Source: Candidatus Latescibacterota bacterium (GTDB lineage: Bacteria > JAAXHH01). Taken from it: a stretch of DNA of 64,000 bases. A model generated the notes under the pieces. That model was not told the DNA's origin, searched no databases, and was given only the letters and a program-made list of their open reading frames with translations. Within the stretch, counting starts at the first letter, position 1. Each line of letters opens with the position of its first letter. The DNA lies in NCBI GenBank assembly GCA_022822725.1, contig JAJEAN010000007.1, positions 1,623,045 to 1,687,044 of the forward strand. Reading direction: 5' to 3'. Positions 1-8,910 of this stretch are shown in pieces. A program made the translations under genes and the position numbers.

Positions 1-238
1 ACCCCTGGAACTGGTATCCGGTCTGCACCGCGGTCACCAGGCCGGCGAAGAAGGCGATGATCAGGACGATCGGCATGGAGTGGATGCCGATTTCGAACAT
101 CTGGTGGACCATCAATCCCCAGTATGTCCGGATGCGGGGCAGGTTCCGGACGACTTCGACCATCATCATGCCGAAGTCGCCGATATTCGTCAGCGCCCAG
201 AGGACGCGCCTGCCAAGGAAGGAAAAAAAAGAAGTCAT
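1..238 (-). CDS. MlaE/YrbE-type lipid ABC transporter permease, N-terminal fragment
   Basis: Only the first 79 residues lie in the window; the gene continues past the left edge. The protein starts MTSFFSFLGRRVLWALTNIG. It then has the amphipathic stretch and first membrane span typical of MlaE permeases (FEIGIHSMPIVLIIAFFAGL followed by VTAVQTGYQF). Family knowledge: MlaE permeases work with MlaF ATPase and MlaD substrate-binding proteins to move phospholipids or other lipids between the inner and outer membranes. It lies 62 bases downstream of hppA on the same strand and could be co-transcribed with it. The start at 238 is the only ATG that gives the usual short N-terminus. The family call is fairly secure from the SMPIVLIIAFFAGL segment; the substrate is unknown. 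Confidence 0.8.
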   Translation of the reverse strand, partial: MTSFFSFLGRRVLWALTNIGDFGMMMVEVVRNLPRIRTYWGLMVHQMFEIGIHSMPIVLIIAFFAGLVTAVQTGYQFQG

Positions 239-250
239 GGTCGGCTTAAT

Positions 251-305
251 GGCCACGCGGCTTAAGGACAACGTGGCTACAGGACAACGCAGTCACGCGG
301 CTACA
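251..305. repeat. Short imperfect repeats spanning the hppA stop codon
   Basis: A 13-base motif occurs three times: cacgcggctacag (293-305, containing the hppA stop), aacgtggctacag (270-282) and cacgcggcttaag (254-266). On the minus strand each copy carries a stop triplet (TAG, TAG, TAA) at the same place in the motif. The spacing is irregular (23 and 16 bases). Confidence 0.55.
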
Positions 306-2457
306 GCGCGATTAGCGGGGCGATGACCAGGGACACCACCGACATCAGCTTGATCAGGATGTTCAGCGACGGGCCGGACGTATCCTTGAAGGGATCGCCT
401 ACCGTGTCTCCCACGACGGCGGCCTTGTGGGCCTCCGATCCTTTCTCGTATCGAACGCCGTCGATGGTCAGTCCCTCTTCGATCATCTTCTTCGCGTTGT
501 CCCAGGCGCCGCCCGCGTTGGCCTGGAAGATGGCCATGAGCACGCCGCAGACCGTGACGCCGGCCAACAGGCCGCCCAGGGTCTCCGGGCCGAAGATGAA
601 TCCCACGGCGACAGGCGTCAGTACGGCCAGCAGGCCGGGCAGGACCATGCGACGGATGGCCGCCTTGGTGGAAATCTCCACGCAGCGGGCGTACTCGGGC
701 TTGCCGCTTGCCGCCTCGAAGACCTCCCGGTCCTCCTGCGTCCACTCTCCTTCTTCCTTCCCGTCGTTCTTCTTCATCACGGAAAGCGCGGCCTTGAGTT
801 CCGGGATGGCGTTGAACTGGCGCCGGACCTCCTCGATCATGGCCATGGCCGCCTGTCCCACGGCATTCATGGCGAGCGCGGAAAAGAGGAAGGGCAGCAT
901 GCCGCCCACGAAGAGTCCCGCCATGACGCGGGGATTGGCGATGTCGATGCTCGAGATGCCCACCTGTACCATGTAGGCCGCGAAGAGCGCCAGCGCGGTC
1001 AGGGCCGCGGAACCGATGGCGAATCCCTTGCCGATGGCCGCGGTCGTGTTGCCCACCGCGTCGAGCTTGTCGGTCCGCTGCCGGACTTCGGGGGGAAGCT
1101 CCGCCATCTCTGCCACGCCGCCCGCATTGTCGGAAATGGGACCGTAGGCGTCCACGGCCAGCTGGATCCCCGTGTTGGACAGCATGCCCAGGGCGGCCAT
1201 GGCGATCCCGTATAACCCGGCGAAATAGTACGCGCCCATGATGCCTGCGGCGATGATCAGGATGGGAATGGCCGTGGACCGCATGCCGATACCCAGGCCG
1301 GCGATGATGTTGGTCGCGGTGCCCGTCACGGACTGTCTTGAAATAGACGTCACCGGACCGGTGTGGGTTCCCGTGTAATGCTCCGTGATCAGTCCGATGC
1401 CGAGACCTGCCAGCAGACCGATCGTAGCCGCGATGAACACGCCCAGGCTGGTGTAGGTCTCGCCGCCCAGGGTAAAGTCGCCGGGCAGCAAGTAGTCGAT
1501 GAGCAGGTACATGACGGCGACCATGATGGCCGAGGAGCCGAATTCGCCCTTGTTCAGGCCGGACTGGGGATTGCCGCCCTCCTTGACCGAGACCATGAAG
1601 GTGCCGAGGATCGAGATGATGATGCCCGCGCCCGCGATGATCAGGGGCAGGGTGATGAAGACCGGATCGTATACGCCCGCCACGAGTATGCCGGCGCCCA
1701 GCACCATGGATCCGACGATGGACCCCACGTAAGATTCGAAGAGGTCGGCGCCCATGCCGGCCACGTCGCCCACGTTGTCGCCCACGTTGTCGGCGATGGC
1801 CGCCGGGTTCAGGGGGTGGTCCTCGGGAATCCCGGCTTCCACCTTGCCCACCAGGTCGGCGCCCACGTCGGCCGCCTTGGTGTAGATGCCCCCGCCCACA
1901 CGGGCGAAGAGGGCGATCGACGAAGCACCCAGCGAGAAACCCGAAATGACGTTCAGCACCCGGCCGATGCCGGACTCGTCGATGCCGAAAAGGTTCGTGT
2001 ATAAGATGAACAGGCCGCCCAGGCCCAGGACACCCAGGCCCACCACGTTCAGGCCCATGACCGACCCGCCGGCAAAAGCCACGTGCAACGCCTGCGCCAG
2101 GCCGGTCCGTGCCGCGTGAGTCGTCCGGGTATTGGCCCGTATGGCCACGCGCATGCCCAGGAAACCGGCCAGGCCGGAAGCCAGGGCGCCGGTAACGAAG
2201 GACAGGGCGATGAGGGCACTGGACTCGACTTTGCCCATGTTCGCCACGGCCAGCAGCACGGCCACGACCACGACGAAAATCGCCAGGACCCGATACTCGG
2301 CCTTGAGGAAGGCCATCGCGCCCTCGGAAATGCTGGCACCGATGGATTTCATCTTGTCCGTTCCCTCATCCTGCCCGTTGATCCAGGCCGTCCTCCAGAT
2401 AGCGTAAATCAATCCCAGCAGACCCGCGCCGATCACACCGTACATCAACTCGTTCAT
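301..2457 (-). CDS. hppA: Membrane-bound ion-pumping inorganic pyrophosphatase, K+-dependent type
   Basis: The 718-residue polytopic membrane protein couples pyrophosphate hydrolysis to H+ or Na+ transport across the cytoplasmic membrane. The catalytic Mg-PPi loop is clear: [11 protein letters not shown] at residues 197-207, then [20 protein letters not shown] at 223-242. About 16 hydrophobic segments are present and the length is normal for the family. In the diagnostic segment [14 protein letters not shown] an alanine stands where K+-independent enzymes carry lysine, so this is the K+-dependent class. Sequence alone does not show whether it pumps H+ or Na+. The gene is preceded by a hairpin and a tandem repeat and followed by the MlaE-like permease gene. 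Confidence 0.96.
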   Translation of the reverse strand: MNELMYGVIGAGLLGLIYAIWRTAWINGQDEGTDKMKSIGASISEGAMAFLKAEYRVLAIFVVVVAVLLAVANMGKVESSALIALSFVTGALASGLAGFLGMRVAIRANTRTTHAARTGLAQALHVAFAGGSVMGLNVVGLGVLGLGGLFILYTNLFGIDESGIGRVLNVISGFSLGASSIALFARVGGGIYTKAADVGADLVGKVEAGIPEDHPLNPAAIADNVGDNVGDVAGMGADLFESYVGSIVGSMVLGAGILVAGVYDPVFITLPLIIAGAGIIISILGTFMVSVKEGGNPQSGLNKGEFGSSAIMVAVMYLLIDYLLPGDFTLGGETYTSLGVFIAATIGLLAGLGIGLITEHYTGTHTGPVTSISRQSVTGTATNIIAGLGIGMRSTAIPILIIAAGIMGAYYFAGLYGIAMAALGMLSNTGIQLAVDAYGPISDNAGGVAEMAELPPEVRQRTDKLDAVGNTTAAIGKGFAIGSAALTALALFAAYMVQVGISSIDIANPRVMAGLFVGGMLPFLFSALAMNAVGQAAMAMIEEVRRQFNAIPELKAALSVMKKNDGKEEGEWTQEDREVFEAASGKPEYARCVEISTKAAIRRMVLPGLLAVLTPVAVGFIFGPETLGGLLAGVTVCGVLMAIFQANAGGAWDNAKKMIEEGLTIDGVRYEKGSEAHKAAVVGDTVGDPFKDTSGPSLNILIKLMSVVSLVIAPLIAL

Positions 2458-2508
2458 ATTCCGTTACCTTCTCCCTAGAAACCAGTCTGCCCTGATGACC
2501 ACACACAC

Positions 2509-2535
2509 AGAGGGCGGGTCAGGAACCCGCCCTCT
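2509..2535 (-). terminator. Hairpin likely ending the exbB-exbD-exbD-tonB transcript
   Basis: Perfect 11-base inverted repeat (agagggcgggt at 2509-2519, acccgccctct at 2525-2535) with a 5-base loop. Reading on the minus strand it is followed by TGTGTGTGTGG, a weak T-rich tail. It lies downstream of tonB and upstream of hppA, where an intrinsic terminator is expected. The tail is not a pure T-run, so the hairpin could instead act on hppA mRNA. Confidence 0.55.
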
Positions 2536-2565
2536 GCAGCTAACTTACAACAGGTCTGCTTCGCG

Positions 2566-2660
2566 GCGGCCAACCCCGGTTTGCACCGGGCCAGCCAGTC
2601 CCGCCGGTCCGCGGCCAACCCCGGTTTGCACCGGGCCAGCCAGTCCCGCCGGTCCGCGGC
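2566..2660. repeat. Two perfect 45-bp tandem repeats
   Basis: The 45-base units 2566-2610 and 2611-2655 are identical, followed by a 5-base partial third copy. Each unit contains a small inverted repeat (cccggt-ttgc-accggg), so each could fold as a hairpin. The array lies between the end of tonB and the tonB-side hairpin, and no coding potential is convincing. Confidence 0.9.
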
Positions 2661-2669
2661 TTCACGAAA

Positions 2670-3410
2670 TCAGCGAAGGCTGAAATCGATTGGCTGCGCT
2701 ACCCAAACGGCCACCGGCCTGTTGTTCTGAATGGCCGGGGTATACACCCATTGCACCACGGCTTTAAGCGCCGCTTCATCGAGACCTGCACCGACGCCCC
2801 GCAACAGGATGGCGTCACGGACCTTGCCTTCCTTGTCGACCAGGATCTTGATGTAGACTCTTCCCTCGATCCCCGCCTTCCGGGCCAGTTCAGGATACTC
2901 CGGCTGAACCCGGTACACCGCTGCCGGACCCGTCTCGAAAGGCACAAACGCATCCGGTGGCGGCAAGGCCTCGTCCTCGATGACGATATTCTCCTCCTCC
3001 GGCGCCTCGATGACGATGTTCTCCTCCTCGATGTCCTGGATCACCGGGGCGATCTGCTGGCTCATCTCGGTCTGCGTCGCGATCGTCATTTCGGCGGACA
3101 CCTCGGCGTCATCCACGGGTTCGGGTATACCGATCACCGGCTGGGATGGCGCTTCCACCGGCACTTCCGGCATTTCCGGCGCGTCGGTCAGCGCCGGGGG
3201 CGGCCCCAGGTCGGCGTAATCCAGGATCCGTGTCGCGTAGACGCGGTTCTGTTCCTGGATGTACCATACCGTCCAGTAGGTACCAAGGGCCAGCGCGTGG
3301 ACGATCACGGCCGCAATAATACCCCGCTTGGCATTCCGCTGGTAGAAGAACTTGATGGGGGACTCTTTCTTCAGGGGAAAATGTTCGACGCTGAACATCG
3401 ATCCGATCAT
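2670..3410 (-). CDS. tonB: TonB-family energy transducer
   Basis: The 246-residue protein has a short cytoplasmic N-terminus, one membrane anchor (about residues 29-50), an acidic/proline periplasmic linker and a C-terminal TonB domain (about 160-246, with YPELARKAGIEGRVYIKI and WVYTPA). The linker holds a direct repeat, EENIVIE twice. TonB proteins carry proton-motive-force energy from an ExbB-ExbD motor to outer-membrane partners. The start codon overlaps the stop of the upstream exbD (ATGA), showing translational coupling. This is the last gene of an ExbB-ExbD-ExbD-TonB set. The outer-membrane partner is not in the window. Confidence 0.92.
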   Translation of the reverse strand: MIGSMFSVEHFPLKKESPIKFFYQRNAKRGIIAAVIVHALALGTYWTVWYIQEQNRVYATRILDYADLGPPPALTDAPEMPEVPVEAPSQPVIGIPEPVDDAEVSAEMTIATQTEMSQQIAPVIQDIEEENIVIEAPEEENIVIEDEALPPPDAFVPFETGPAAVYRVQPEYPELARKAGIEGRVYIKILVDKEGKVRDAILLRGVGAGLDEAALKAVVQWVYTPAIQNNRPVAVWVAQPIDFSLR

Positions 3411-3925
3411 GAGCCAAACACCTCCTCGAACTTATCCTGCTCCAGGACCGTGATACTGAACCGGTCGATGGCGCCCAACTGAAGTTCGTCCATGACGTTG
3501 ACCATCTGTTCGTAGGGACTCGTGCGCTGGATCATCACCAGGGTCACCAGCTTGGATTCGCCGTCGTGCAGATCGGCGTTCTCCACTTCCTTATCCTTGA
3601 TGAAGTCCTGGACGTCATCCAGCGTCAACTCCTCCGGCGTCATGTCACGGCCGATCTGCCAGAACATGCGGTCGTCATCCAGCATGTAGATCAGCAGTAC
3701 GTTCGATTCCGCGATCTCGACCTTGTCGTCCTTGTCGGGCGGAATGTTGAGCTCCATGGTCTGCGGCGCCCTGAATACCGTGGTGACCATGAAGAAGATG
3801 AGCAGGAGGAAGGCGATGTCCACCATGGGCGTCATGTCGATGAAAACCTGGTTGCGAGCCTTTTTCTTCTTAGCGCCTTCCTTCTTCCTGTCGCTGGCTT
3901 TCTGAGTGCCCTGGACGGCTGCCAT
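3407..3925 (-). CDS. exbD: ExbD/TolR-family biopolymer transport protein (second copy)
   Basis: The 172-residue protein has a basic, lysine-rich cytoplasmic N-terminus, then the family hallmark DMTPMVDIAFLLLIFFMVTT (about 31-50). The aspartate at the start of the membrane span is the proton-carrying residue of ExbD/TolR. A periplasmic domain follows. It overlaps tonB by four bases and follows a second exbD six bases upstream. Two different ExbD proteins next to one ExbB are common in FCB-group TonB clusters and probably form a mixed stator. Confidence 0.92.
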   Translation of the reverse strand: MAAVQGTQKASDRKKEGAKKKKARNQVFIDMTPMVDIAFLLLIFFMVTTVFRAPQTMELNIPPDKDDKVEIAESNVLLIYMLDDDRMFWQIGRDMTPEELTLDDVQDFIKDKEVENADLHDGESKLVTLVMIQRTSPYEQMVNVMDELQLGAIDRFSITVLEQDKFEEVFGS

Positions 3926-3931
3926 GTGCCA

Positions 3932-4417
3932 TCACCTCCTTACCATGTCGTGGTTCACCGGCCTCAAGCTGGTCGGCTCGTCACCAGAGGAGTCCGTATC
4001 GTCCTCGAAGTTCGTGACAAGGTTGAACCGTGTGTTGTTCGTTTTCTGGAGTATCTCCATCATGTCGCTGATTACGCCGAACTCGGCGTCCTTGTGCGCC
4101 TTGATGGCAATACGCAGACGGGGATTCCTGATGCGTGCCTCCACCAGTGCGTTCTCCATTTCCGACATCTCAATCCCTACTTCGGGCTGTGGTTCCAGCC
4201 GCCAGAACAGTGCGTTTTCCGGTTTCGGTCCGACGGTCAGGATCACCACGTCCGATTCGGGCAGCTTGATGGCCGAATGGGACTCCGGAAGCAGGATGGG
4301 AATCGATTCGGGGGCCTTGAACTGCGTCGTGGCCATGAAGAAGATGAGCAGCAGGAAGGCGATATCCACCATCGGCGTCATGTCGATCATGACCGGCTTG
4401 TGTTTTCCGTGCGCCAT
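3932..4417 (-). CDS. exbD: ExbD/TolR-family biopolymer transport protein (first copy)
   Basis: The 161-residue protein starts MAHGKHKPVMIDMTPMVDIA, with almost no N-terminal extension. The membrane span carries the conserved proton-translocating Asp (DMTPMVDIAFLLLIFFMATT). The periplasmic domain includes the pattern RIAIKAHKDAEFGVISDMME, typical of ExbD/TolR. It sits 34 bases downstream of the exbB-like gene and 6 bases upstream of the second exbD, so it belongs to the same operon. It differs from its neighbour in the periplasmic part, which argues for a heteromeric motor and not a recent duplication. Confidence 0.92.
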   Translation of the reverse strand: MAHGKHKPVMIDMTPMVDIAFLLLIFFMATTQFKAPESIPILLPESHSAIKLPESDVVILTVGPKPENALFWRLEPQPEVGIEMSEMENALVEARIRNPRLRIAIKAHKDAEFGVISDMMEILQKTNNTRFNLVTNFEDDTDSSGDEPTSLRPVNHDMVRR

Positions 4418-4451
4418 ATCAAAGACTCCTTAACGCCTTAAAGCCGTCCAA

Positions 4452-5168
4452 TTAGGCCCGGCCGGTAAGTATGGCCAGGACTTCCTGTGCCACTTCGTCC
4501 ACGGCGTAGGTGAACATGTCCACCTTATTGACGAAGTAGTTGTACGCTACGATACCCATGATGGCCGCGGCCAGGCCGCCCGCCGTATTGATCAGCGCCT
4601 CGGAGATACCCAGCGCGAGCTGAATGGCGTCCGGCGCGCCTTCGTTGGCCATGGCGGCGAAGGCCCGGATCATGCCGATCGTCGTACCGAGCAGCCCCAC
4701 CAGGGTGGCGATGGTCGCGATGGTCTGCAGCGCGATCAGGTTGCGTTCGAGCAGCGGGGTCTCGAGGGCGTTGGCTTCGTCGAAGGCCCGCTTGATCTCC
4801 TGCACCTGCCGATCGCTCGTCAGGTTCTCTTCGGAGATGGAATCGAAACGCTCGAGACCGGCGCGCAACACGTTGGCCATGGTGCCCTGCTGAGAGTTGC
4901 ACAGGTTGACCGCACGCTTGATGTCGTTGTTGCGGATCGCGGCCATGGCGTCCTTGAGAAAAGCCACCTGCGGACGCTTGCCTCGGGCTTTCTTCAGCGT
5001 CAGCGAACGCTCGATGATGAAGGTGATATCCAGCATGGTGAGTACCATGAGGCCGATAACCACCGGTCCGCCGTCCTTTACGAACTGGGGCAGGAAGTAC
5101 TCGAATATGATCCAAGAAACAATAAAGCAAAGGACGATGATGATCATGATAAAGGCGCCTGGCCGCAT
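4452..5168 (-). CDS. exbB: MotA/TolQ/ExbB-family proton channel
   Basis: The 238-residue membrane protein has one N-terminal span, a second at about 38-55 (VVIGLMVLTMLDITFIIERS), a large cytoplasmic loop with basic residues, and two C-terminal spans. The C-terminal part carries the channel signature TLVGLLGTTIGMIRAFAAM and a second glycine/alanine-rich helix (INTAGGLAAAIMGIVAYNYF). These are the conserved proton-channel helices of ExbB/TolQ. It is the first gene of the exbB-exbD-exbD-tonB set, preceded by 290 non-coding bases that probably hold its promoter. Confidence 0.93.
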   Translation of the reverse strand: MRPGAFIMIIIVLCFIVSWIIFEYFLPQFVKDGGPVVIGLMVLTMLDITFIIERSLTLKKARGKRPQVAFLKDAMAAIRNNDIKRAVNLCNSQQGTMANVLRAGLERFDSISEENLTSDRQVQEIKRAFDEANALETPLLERNLIALQTIATIATLVGLLGTTIGMIRAFAAMANEGAPDAIQLALGISEALINTAGGLAAAIMGIVAYNYFVNKVDMFTYAVDEVAQEVLAILTGRA

Positions 5169-5458
5169 ATCAGATTCTCCTTAGACTTTGTTCAATTGCG
5201 ATCGTGAACGTAGCAGCGAAACAATCATCTCTAGTGTGATATAATCCCTGCCAAATAAACCAAGAAACTACCGTGTAGTAACGCGTCCTCTTGCGTGGGC
5301 GGGACAAACGCCTTCCTTCACCACCACCTTTCCATGCGTGTCCTTAGTGTCACCTGTGAAACAGGCTGGTTTTCCCAAATGTCTTTGTCCGGATACCGGA
5401 TACTCCGTCTCGATTCGTCGACCGTGGATGCCCAGTGGATGACCTGGCAATCGGTCCC

Positions 5459-7456
5459 TCAATCTCCCTGCATCTGCTCGTAGATCGCCTGCACGCTGTT
5501 CAACTGGTCACGCGCCGTACCGTTGTTCGGATCCAGCTTCAGGCATTCCCGGTAATGGCGGATTGCCGGGGCGAGCTGCTGCGAATTCGTATAGGCCTGG
5601 GCGAGCAGGAGATGATAGGAGGCCTGGTCGGGTTTCAATTCGACGGCTTTCCTCAGCTGCCCGATCGCGCCGGACCAGTCGTCGTTCAGCACGCGGTCGA
5701 ACCCCAGCCGGTAATAGGCCTCGTGATCCGTCGGATCAATCTCGAGCACACGCTGGAACGTCGTGCGCGCATTGCGGTAATCCTCCAGGATGAGATAGGC
5801 CGTTCCCAGGAATTTCATGGGCTGGAGAATGGTCTGCGGGTCCTTCTCGCCTTCATCGGCCCTCAGTTCCAGTGCCTTGAGCAGGGCGTCCCGGGCCACC
5901 GCGCCGTCCTGGGCCACCAGGCCCGCGATGCCCATGTTCAGATAGGCGGAGTAGTTCGTGCTGTCATGGGCTACCTTGGCCCGGTACATATCCAGCGAAG
6001 CCGCGTAGATCGCGGGCCGCTGGTCGCGCTCGGCCTCGCGGGACGCGCTGTAGATCTCCCTGCCGAGGTTGTAGTACACGTTGCTCAGCGTGATCCTGGT
6101 CCGCTCGTCCTCCGTGGCCTGAATCGCGGGTTCCAACACGGCTTTGACGGCCGTCACGGCCTGGTCGTACTGTCCCTGCGCGATGAACGAGCGTCCGTAG
6201 TACGCGTATGGGTTCTGGTCGGTGGGATTGACCTTGATGGCCTCTTCGAGATAGGGTACGGCCTCACTGTACTTTTCCTGGTCGAAATAGACCAGCGCCA
6301 ACTGGATGTAGGGCTTCTCGGACGAGCCGTCCAGTTCAATGGACTTCTTCAGGTTGACGATGCCGTCGTCGTACTGTCCCACCTCCGGTTGCGTCTGTAC
6401 CCAACCCAGGCTGAAATGCAGCTCCGCGTTGTCCGCGTTCTGAAGGACTGCTTCCTTGTAGGCGTTTACCGCCTCCATGTACCGGCCCTCGGCGACCAGC
6501 CCGTCCCCCATCGGCAGGTAGGCTTCGATCCGGCCCGGGTCCAGCTCGATGGACTTCATGTAGTGGGGCACGGCCATCTTGATCCGCTGCGTCTTGTTGA
6601 AGGACTCGGCCAGCATGAAATAGGCTTCAGCGTTGGTCTGGTCCAGCGAAACGAACTGCTCGATCGGCTCTACGACGAGGGGATACCGCTCGGCCACGTA
6701 CTGGATGTAGCCCTGCTGGTACCAGGCGTCCTTCATCGTGGGATCGAGTGCCGTCGCCTGCTGGAACGCGGCGTAGGATTCGTTCCACTGACGTGCCTTG
6801 AAATGCAACTGGCCGATCCGGTAGTGGATCATGGCCGCGTCCGGGGAATCCGGCTCCATGGCGAGGGCCTGCCGGTAGTTGGATATCGCCAGTCCCCAGA
6901 CGTTCCGCGCCTCGTAGACGTCACCCAGGCCCCGTACGTACAGCGGGTTCTGCGCATCGATGCTGCGCGCCCTGGTGAATTGCACCTCGGCGCTTCGAAG
7001 ATCCTCCTGCGCGATGGCAAGCTGGCCCTGGGCGTAGAAGAACCGCGCGTCCTTATCCTTGGTGCGCTTCAGGCCTTCCTCGATCGACTTCGCCGCATCC
7101 TCGAACCGGCCCATGCGGATCTCCTGAAGGCTCAGTTCAAAACGGGCGTCGTGGTTCTTCTTCTGCTGGTCGACGGCGATCAGGAATTCGGAGTACGCCT
7201 CGTCGAGGTGGCCCTGCCGCTTGAGCGCGAGGCCGAGCAGGTAATGGGCGTCCGTATTCTTCTTCCCGTTGCTGAGCACGTCCCGTAGTATCGAAACGGT
7301 TTGGTCGTAATTCCCGCTGTCGAAGGCCGCACGGGCTGCGTCCACGCTCTGCGCGTTCGCCACGGACGGCGTGCCGGCCAGGCCGGCCACCAGAAGCGCT
7401 ACGAGAACGAACACGGCGCCATTGCCTTTCCTGCGGTTCACACCTGCGATCCACAT
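5459..7456 (-). CDS. Exported tetratricopeptide-repeat protein
   Basis: The 665-residue protein has a signal peptide (hydrophobic core VFVLVALLVAGLAG, likely cleavage after SVANA near residue 35). Nearly the whole remainder consists of TPR units; examples are AYSEFLIAVDQQKKNHDARF, KSIELDPGRIEAYLPMGDGL and FQRVLEIDPTDHEAYYRLGF. Around 15 repeats can be counted by eye. TPR arrays are protein-binding scaffolds with no catalysis expected. It follows the PstS-like gene by 33 bases on the same strand and precedes exbB. The combination of PstS-like lipoprotein, TPR protein and Exb/TonB motor suggests a periplasmic complex driven by proton-motive force. That role is inference. Confidence 0.88.
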   Translation of the reverse strand: MWIAGVNRRKGNGAVFVLVALLVAGLAGTPSVANAQSVDAARAAFDSGNYDQTVSILRDVLSNGKKNTDAHYLLGLALKRQGHLDEAYSEFLIAVDQQKKNHDARFELSLQEIRMGRFEDAAKSIEEGLKRTKDKDARFFYAQGQLAIAQEDLRSAEVQFTRARSIDAQNPLYVRGLGDVYEARNVWGLAISNYRQALAMEPDSPDAAMIHYRIGQLHFKARQWNESYAAFQQATALDPTMKDAWYQQGYIQYVAERYPLVVEPIEQFVSLDQTNAEAYFMLAESFNKTQRIKMAVPHYMKSIELDPGRIEAYLPMGDGLVAEGRYMEAVNAYKEAVLQNADNAELHFSLGWVQTQPEVGQYDDGIVNLKKSIELDGSSEKPYIQLALVYFDQEKYSEAVPYLEEAIKVNPTDQNPYAYYGRSFIAQGQYDQAVTAVKAVLEPAIQATEDERTRITLSNVYYNLGREIYSASREAERDQRPAIYAASLDMYRAKVAHDSTNYSAYLNMGIAGLVAQDGAVARDALLKALELRADEGEKDPQTILQPMKFLGTAYLILEDYRNARTTFQRVLEIDPTDHEAYYRLGFDRVLNDDWSGAIGQLRKAVELKPDQASYHLLLAQAYTNSQQLAPAIRHYRECLKLDPNNGTARDQLNSVQAIYEQMQGD

Positions 7457-7489
7457 GTTGGTTTCCTCCCGACGCTCTTGCGAGCCTTG

Positions 7490-8431
7490 TTATTGCAGTT
7501 TGACCGTCCGGACCGGCATGGTCGCCGGCACGACGCCTTCGTCTATGGCGATCTGTTGTCCCTTGACCGCCGTCAGAAAGGTTACGAATCCCGATACCAG
7601 GTTGACTTCCAGCGACGACCGCTTGAAGTAGCACAACACCAGGGGCCGCCTTAGCGGATACAGTTTCTTTCGCTCGTTATTCGGTTCGAAAAGCAACTTG
7701 TGCTGCGTGGGCAGCAGATAGGGACCGCCTTCCTCCTCGGCGATCCGGATCGTCTTGTAGTAGGCCATCGTGGTCGACGAACGGGACGAGTTCGTGATCA
7801 GCAACCCGGTAATCCCGATCGTGCCCGGATAGGCGCCCGCGATGCCCGCCAGGGCGGCCATCGTGCTGCAGGGATAGGCGTTGGCGCCGTATTCCGCGCC
7901 TTCGAGCACGATGTCCTGGAAAACCTCGTACGTGCCGGAATTCCGGTCGCGGACCAGGGGGCGGATCGCCATGTCCTCCCCGCCCAGTTCCCGCCAGTTG
8001 GTGATCTTCCCCGTATAGATATCCCGCAACTGTCCCACCGTCAGGTCTTCGATGGGATTGTCGCCGTGGACGATAACCGCCAGTGCGTCATGGGCGACGG
8101 TCCGGGTAATGAAGTCCGCTTCGCCGGCCGAAAGCGCTTCGACCTCGGATTCATTGGGTTTGCGGGACATCACCGCCAGGCGGCTTCGTCCCTCGGAAAG
8201 GTCGACCAACGCTTGCCGGGAAGTCGTCCTGCCCACGTCGACGAAGGCTTCGTTGTAGACCTGCTCGTATTTAACCGCCGCACTCTCGATGTATGGAAAG
8301 GCGACTTCGGCGCTGGACACCTTGAGGTAACCCCGGGTGGCCGTTTCGTCCGGTTGGCCGCAACCCGTCATGAAATACAGCAGGGCCGCACCGGCAAACA
8401 CTAACCGGAAGTGGACCCCGTACCTCGCCAT
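7490..8431 (-). CDS. PstS-like phosphate-type substrate-binding lipoprotein
   Basis: The 313-residue protein has a lipoprotein signal with lipobox ending at Cys24 (FMTGC). The mature part resembles the PBP-like domain of PstS proteins: LRDIYTGKITNWRELGG, IRPLVRDRNSGTYEVFQDIV and AYPCSTMAALAGIAGAYPGT. The RNSGT segment corresponds to the anion-binding loop. No pstC, pstA or pstB genes are nearby, so it is probably not part of a classical Pst importer. It lies in a cluster with a TPR protein and the Exb/TonB genes, an arrangement seen in other FCB bacteria. Its start overlaps the upstream small gene by 31 bases and is supported by a GAGGATGATTC ribosome-binding context. Confidence 0.88.
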   Translation of the reverse strand: MARYGVHFRLVFAGAALLYFMTGCGQPDETATRGYLKVSSAEVAFPYIESAAVKYEQVYNEAFVDVGRTTSRQALVDLSEGRSRLAVMSRKPNESEVEALSAGEADFITRTVAHDALAVIVHGDNPIEDLTVGQLRDIYTGKITNWRELGGEDMAIRPLVRDRNSGTYEVFQDIVLEGAEYGANAYPCSTMAALAGIAGAYPGTIGITGLLITNSSRSSTTMAYYKTIRIAEEEGGPYLLPTQHKLLFEPNNERKKLYPLRRPLVLCYFKRSSLEVNLVSGFVTFLTAVKGQQIAIDEGVVPATMPVRTVKLQ

Positions 8432-8664
8432 GAATCATCCTCAAGGATGGAGCGGGTCTCCTCGTTCCGTTTATCCGTATAATAGGCGGACACGAACCGG
8501 AAGATCCCGTAGAGAATCAGCACGCTGCCGAAGACCAGTCTCAATTGTTCCGTCTGAATGAACACCCGCAGGATGTAGCCGGTCAGGACCAGTACGCCGG
8601 AAACGCACATCGCCACCGCGACCACGTAGCCGAGTACCTGCCGAAATGACGTAATTCGGATCAT
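8401..8664 (-). CDS. Small two-span membrane protein, unknown function
   Basis: The 87-residue protein has two hydrophobic segments (about 10-32, VLGYVVAVAMCVSGVLVLTG, and 42-62, LVFGSVLILYGIFRFVSAYY) and a hydrophilic C-terminal tail. It overlaps the start of the PstS-like gene by 31 bases in another frame on the same strand, so it looks like the first gene of that cluster. No family was recognised. The regular membrane topology and position support it as real. Confidence 0.65.
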   Translation of the reverse strand: MIRITSFRQVLGYVVAVAMCVSGVLVLTGYILRVFIQTEQLRLVFGSVLILYGIFRFVSAYYTDKRNEETRSILEDDSWRGTGSTSG

Positions 8665-8910
8665 ACACGGGTGAAACGAAATCCACCGAGTGGGCGCTGA
8701 CGGACATTGTTGAACATAACTTCACCGGCTGGTTCAATGGCCGAGTGCCGCGTTGTCCGATCCTCTGCGGAATCGGTGTCGATCCATAGCGGCCAAGCGG
8801 GGGATCGCAGGAATTCATGAGTCCGGGTCTACTGTAGTTTCAATGCTATGTAAATAAGAAAGTCCGTTCCTCGTTGTCAAGGAAAAGTTATCGCGGTCAC
8901 GGGCGGCCGT

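Noticed and set aside
2566-2660. Insertion-sequence remnant
   Set aside because: No transposase, no terminal inverted repeats and no target-site duplication; only a short tandem duplication.
5435-7288. Long open frame (617 codons) on the plus strand opposite the TPR gene
   Set aside because: It is the antisense shadow of a GC-rich coding sequence. The minus strand has a signal peptide and regular TPR repeats; the plus-strand product has no domain.
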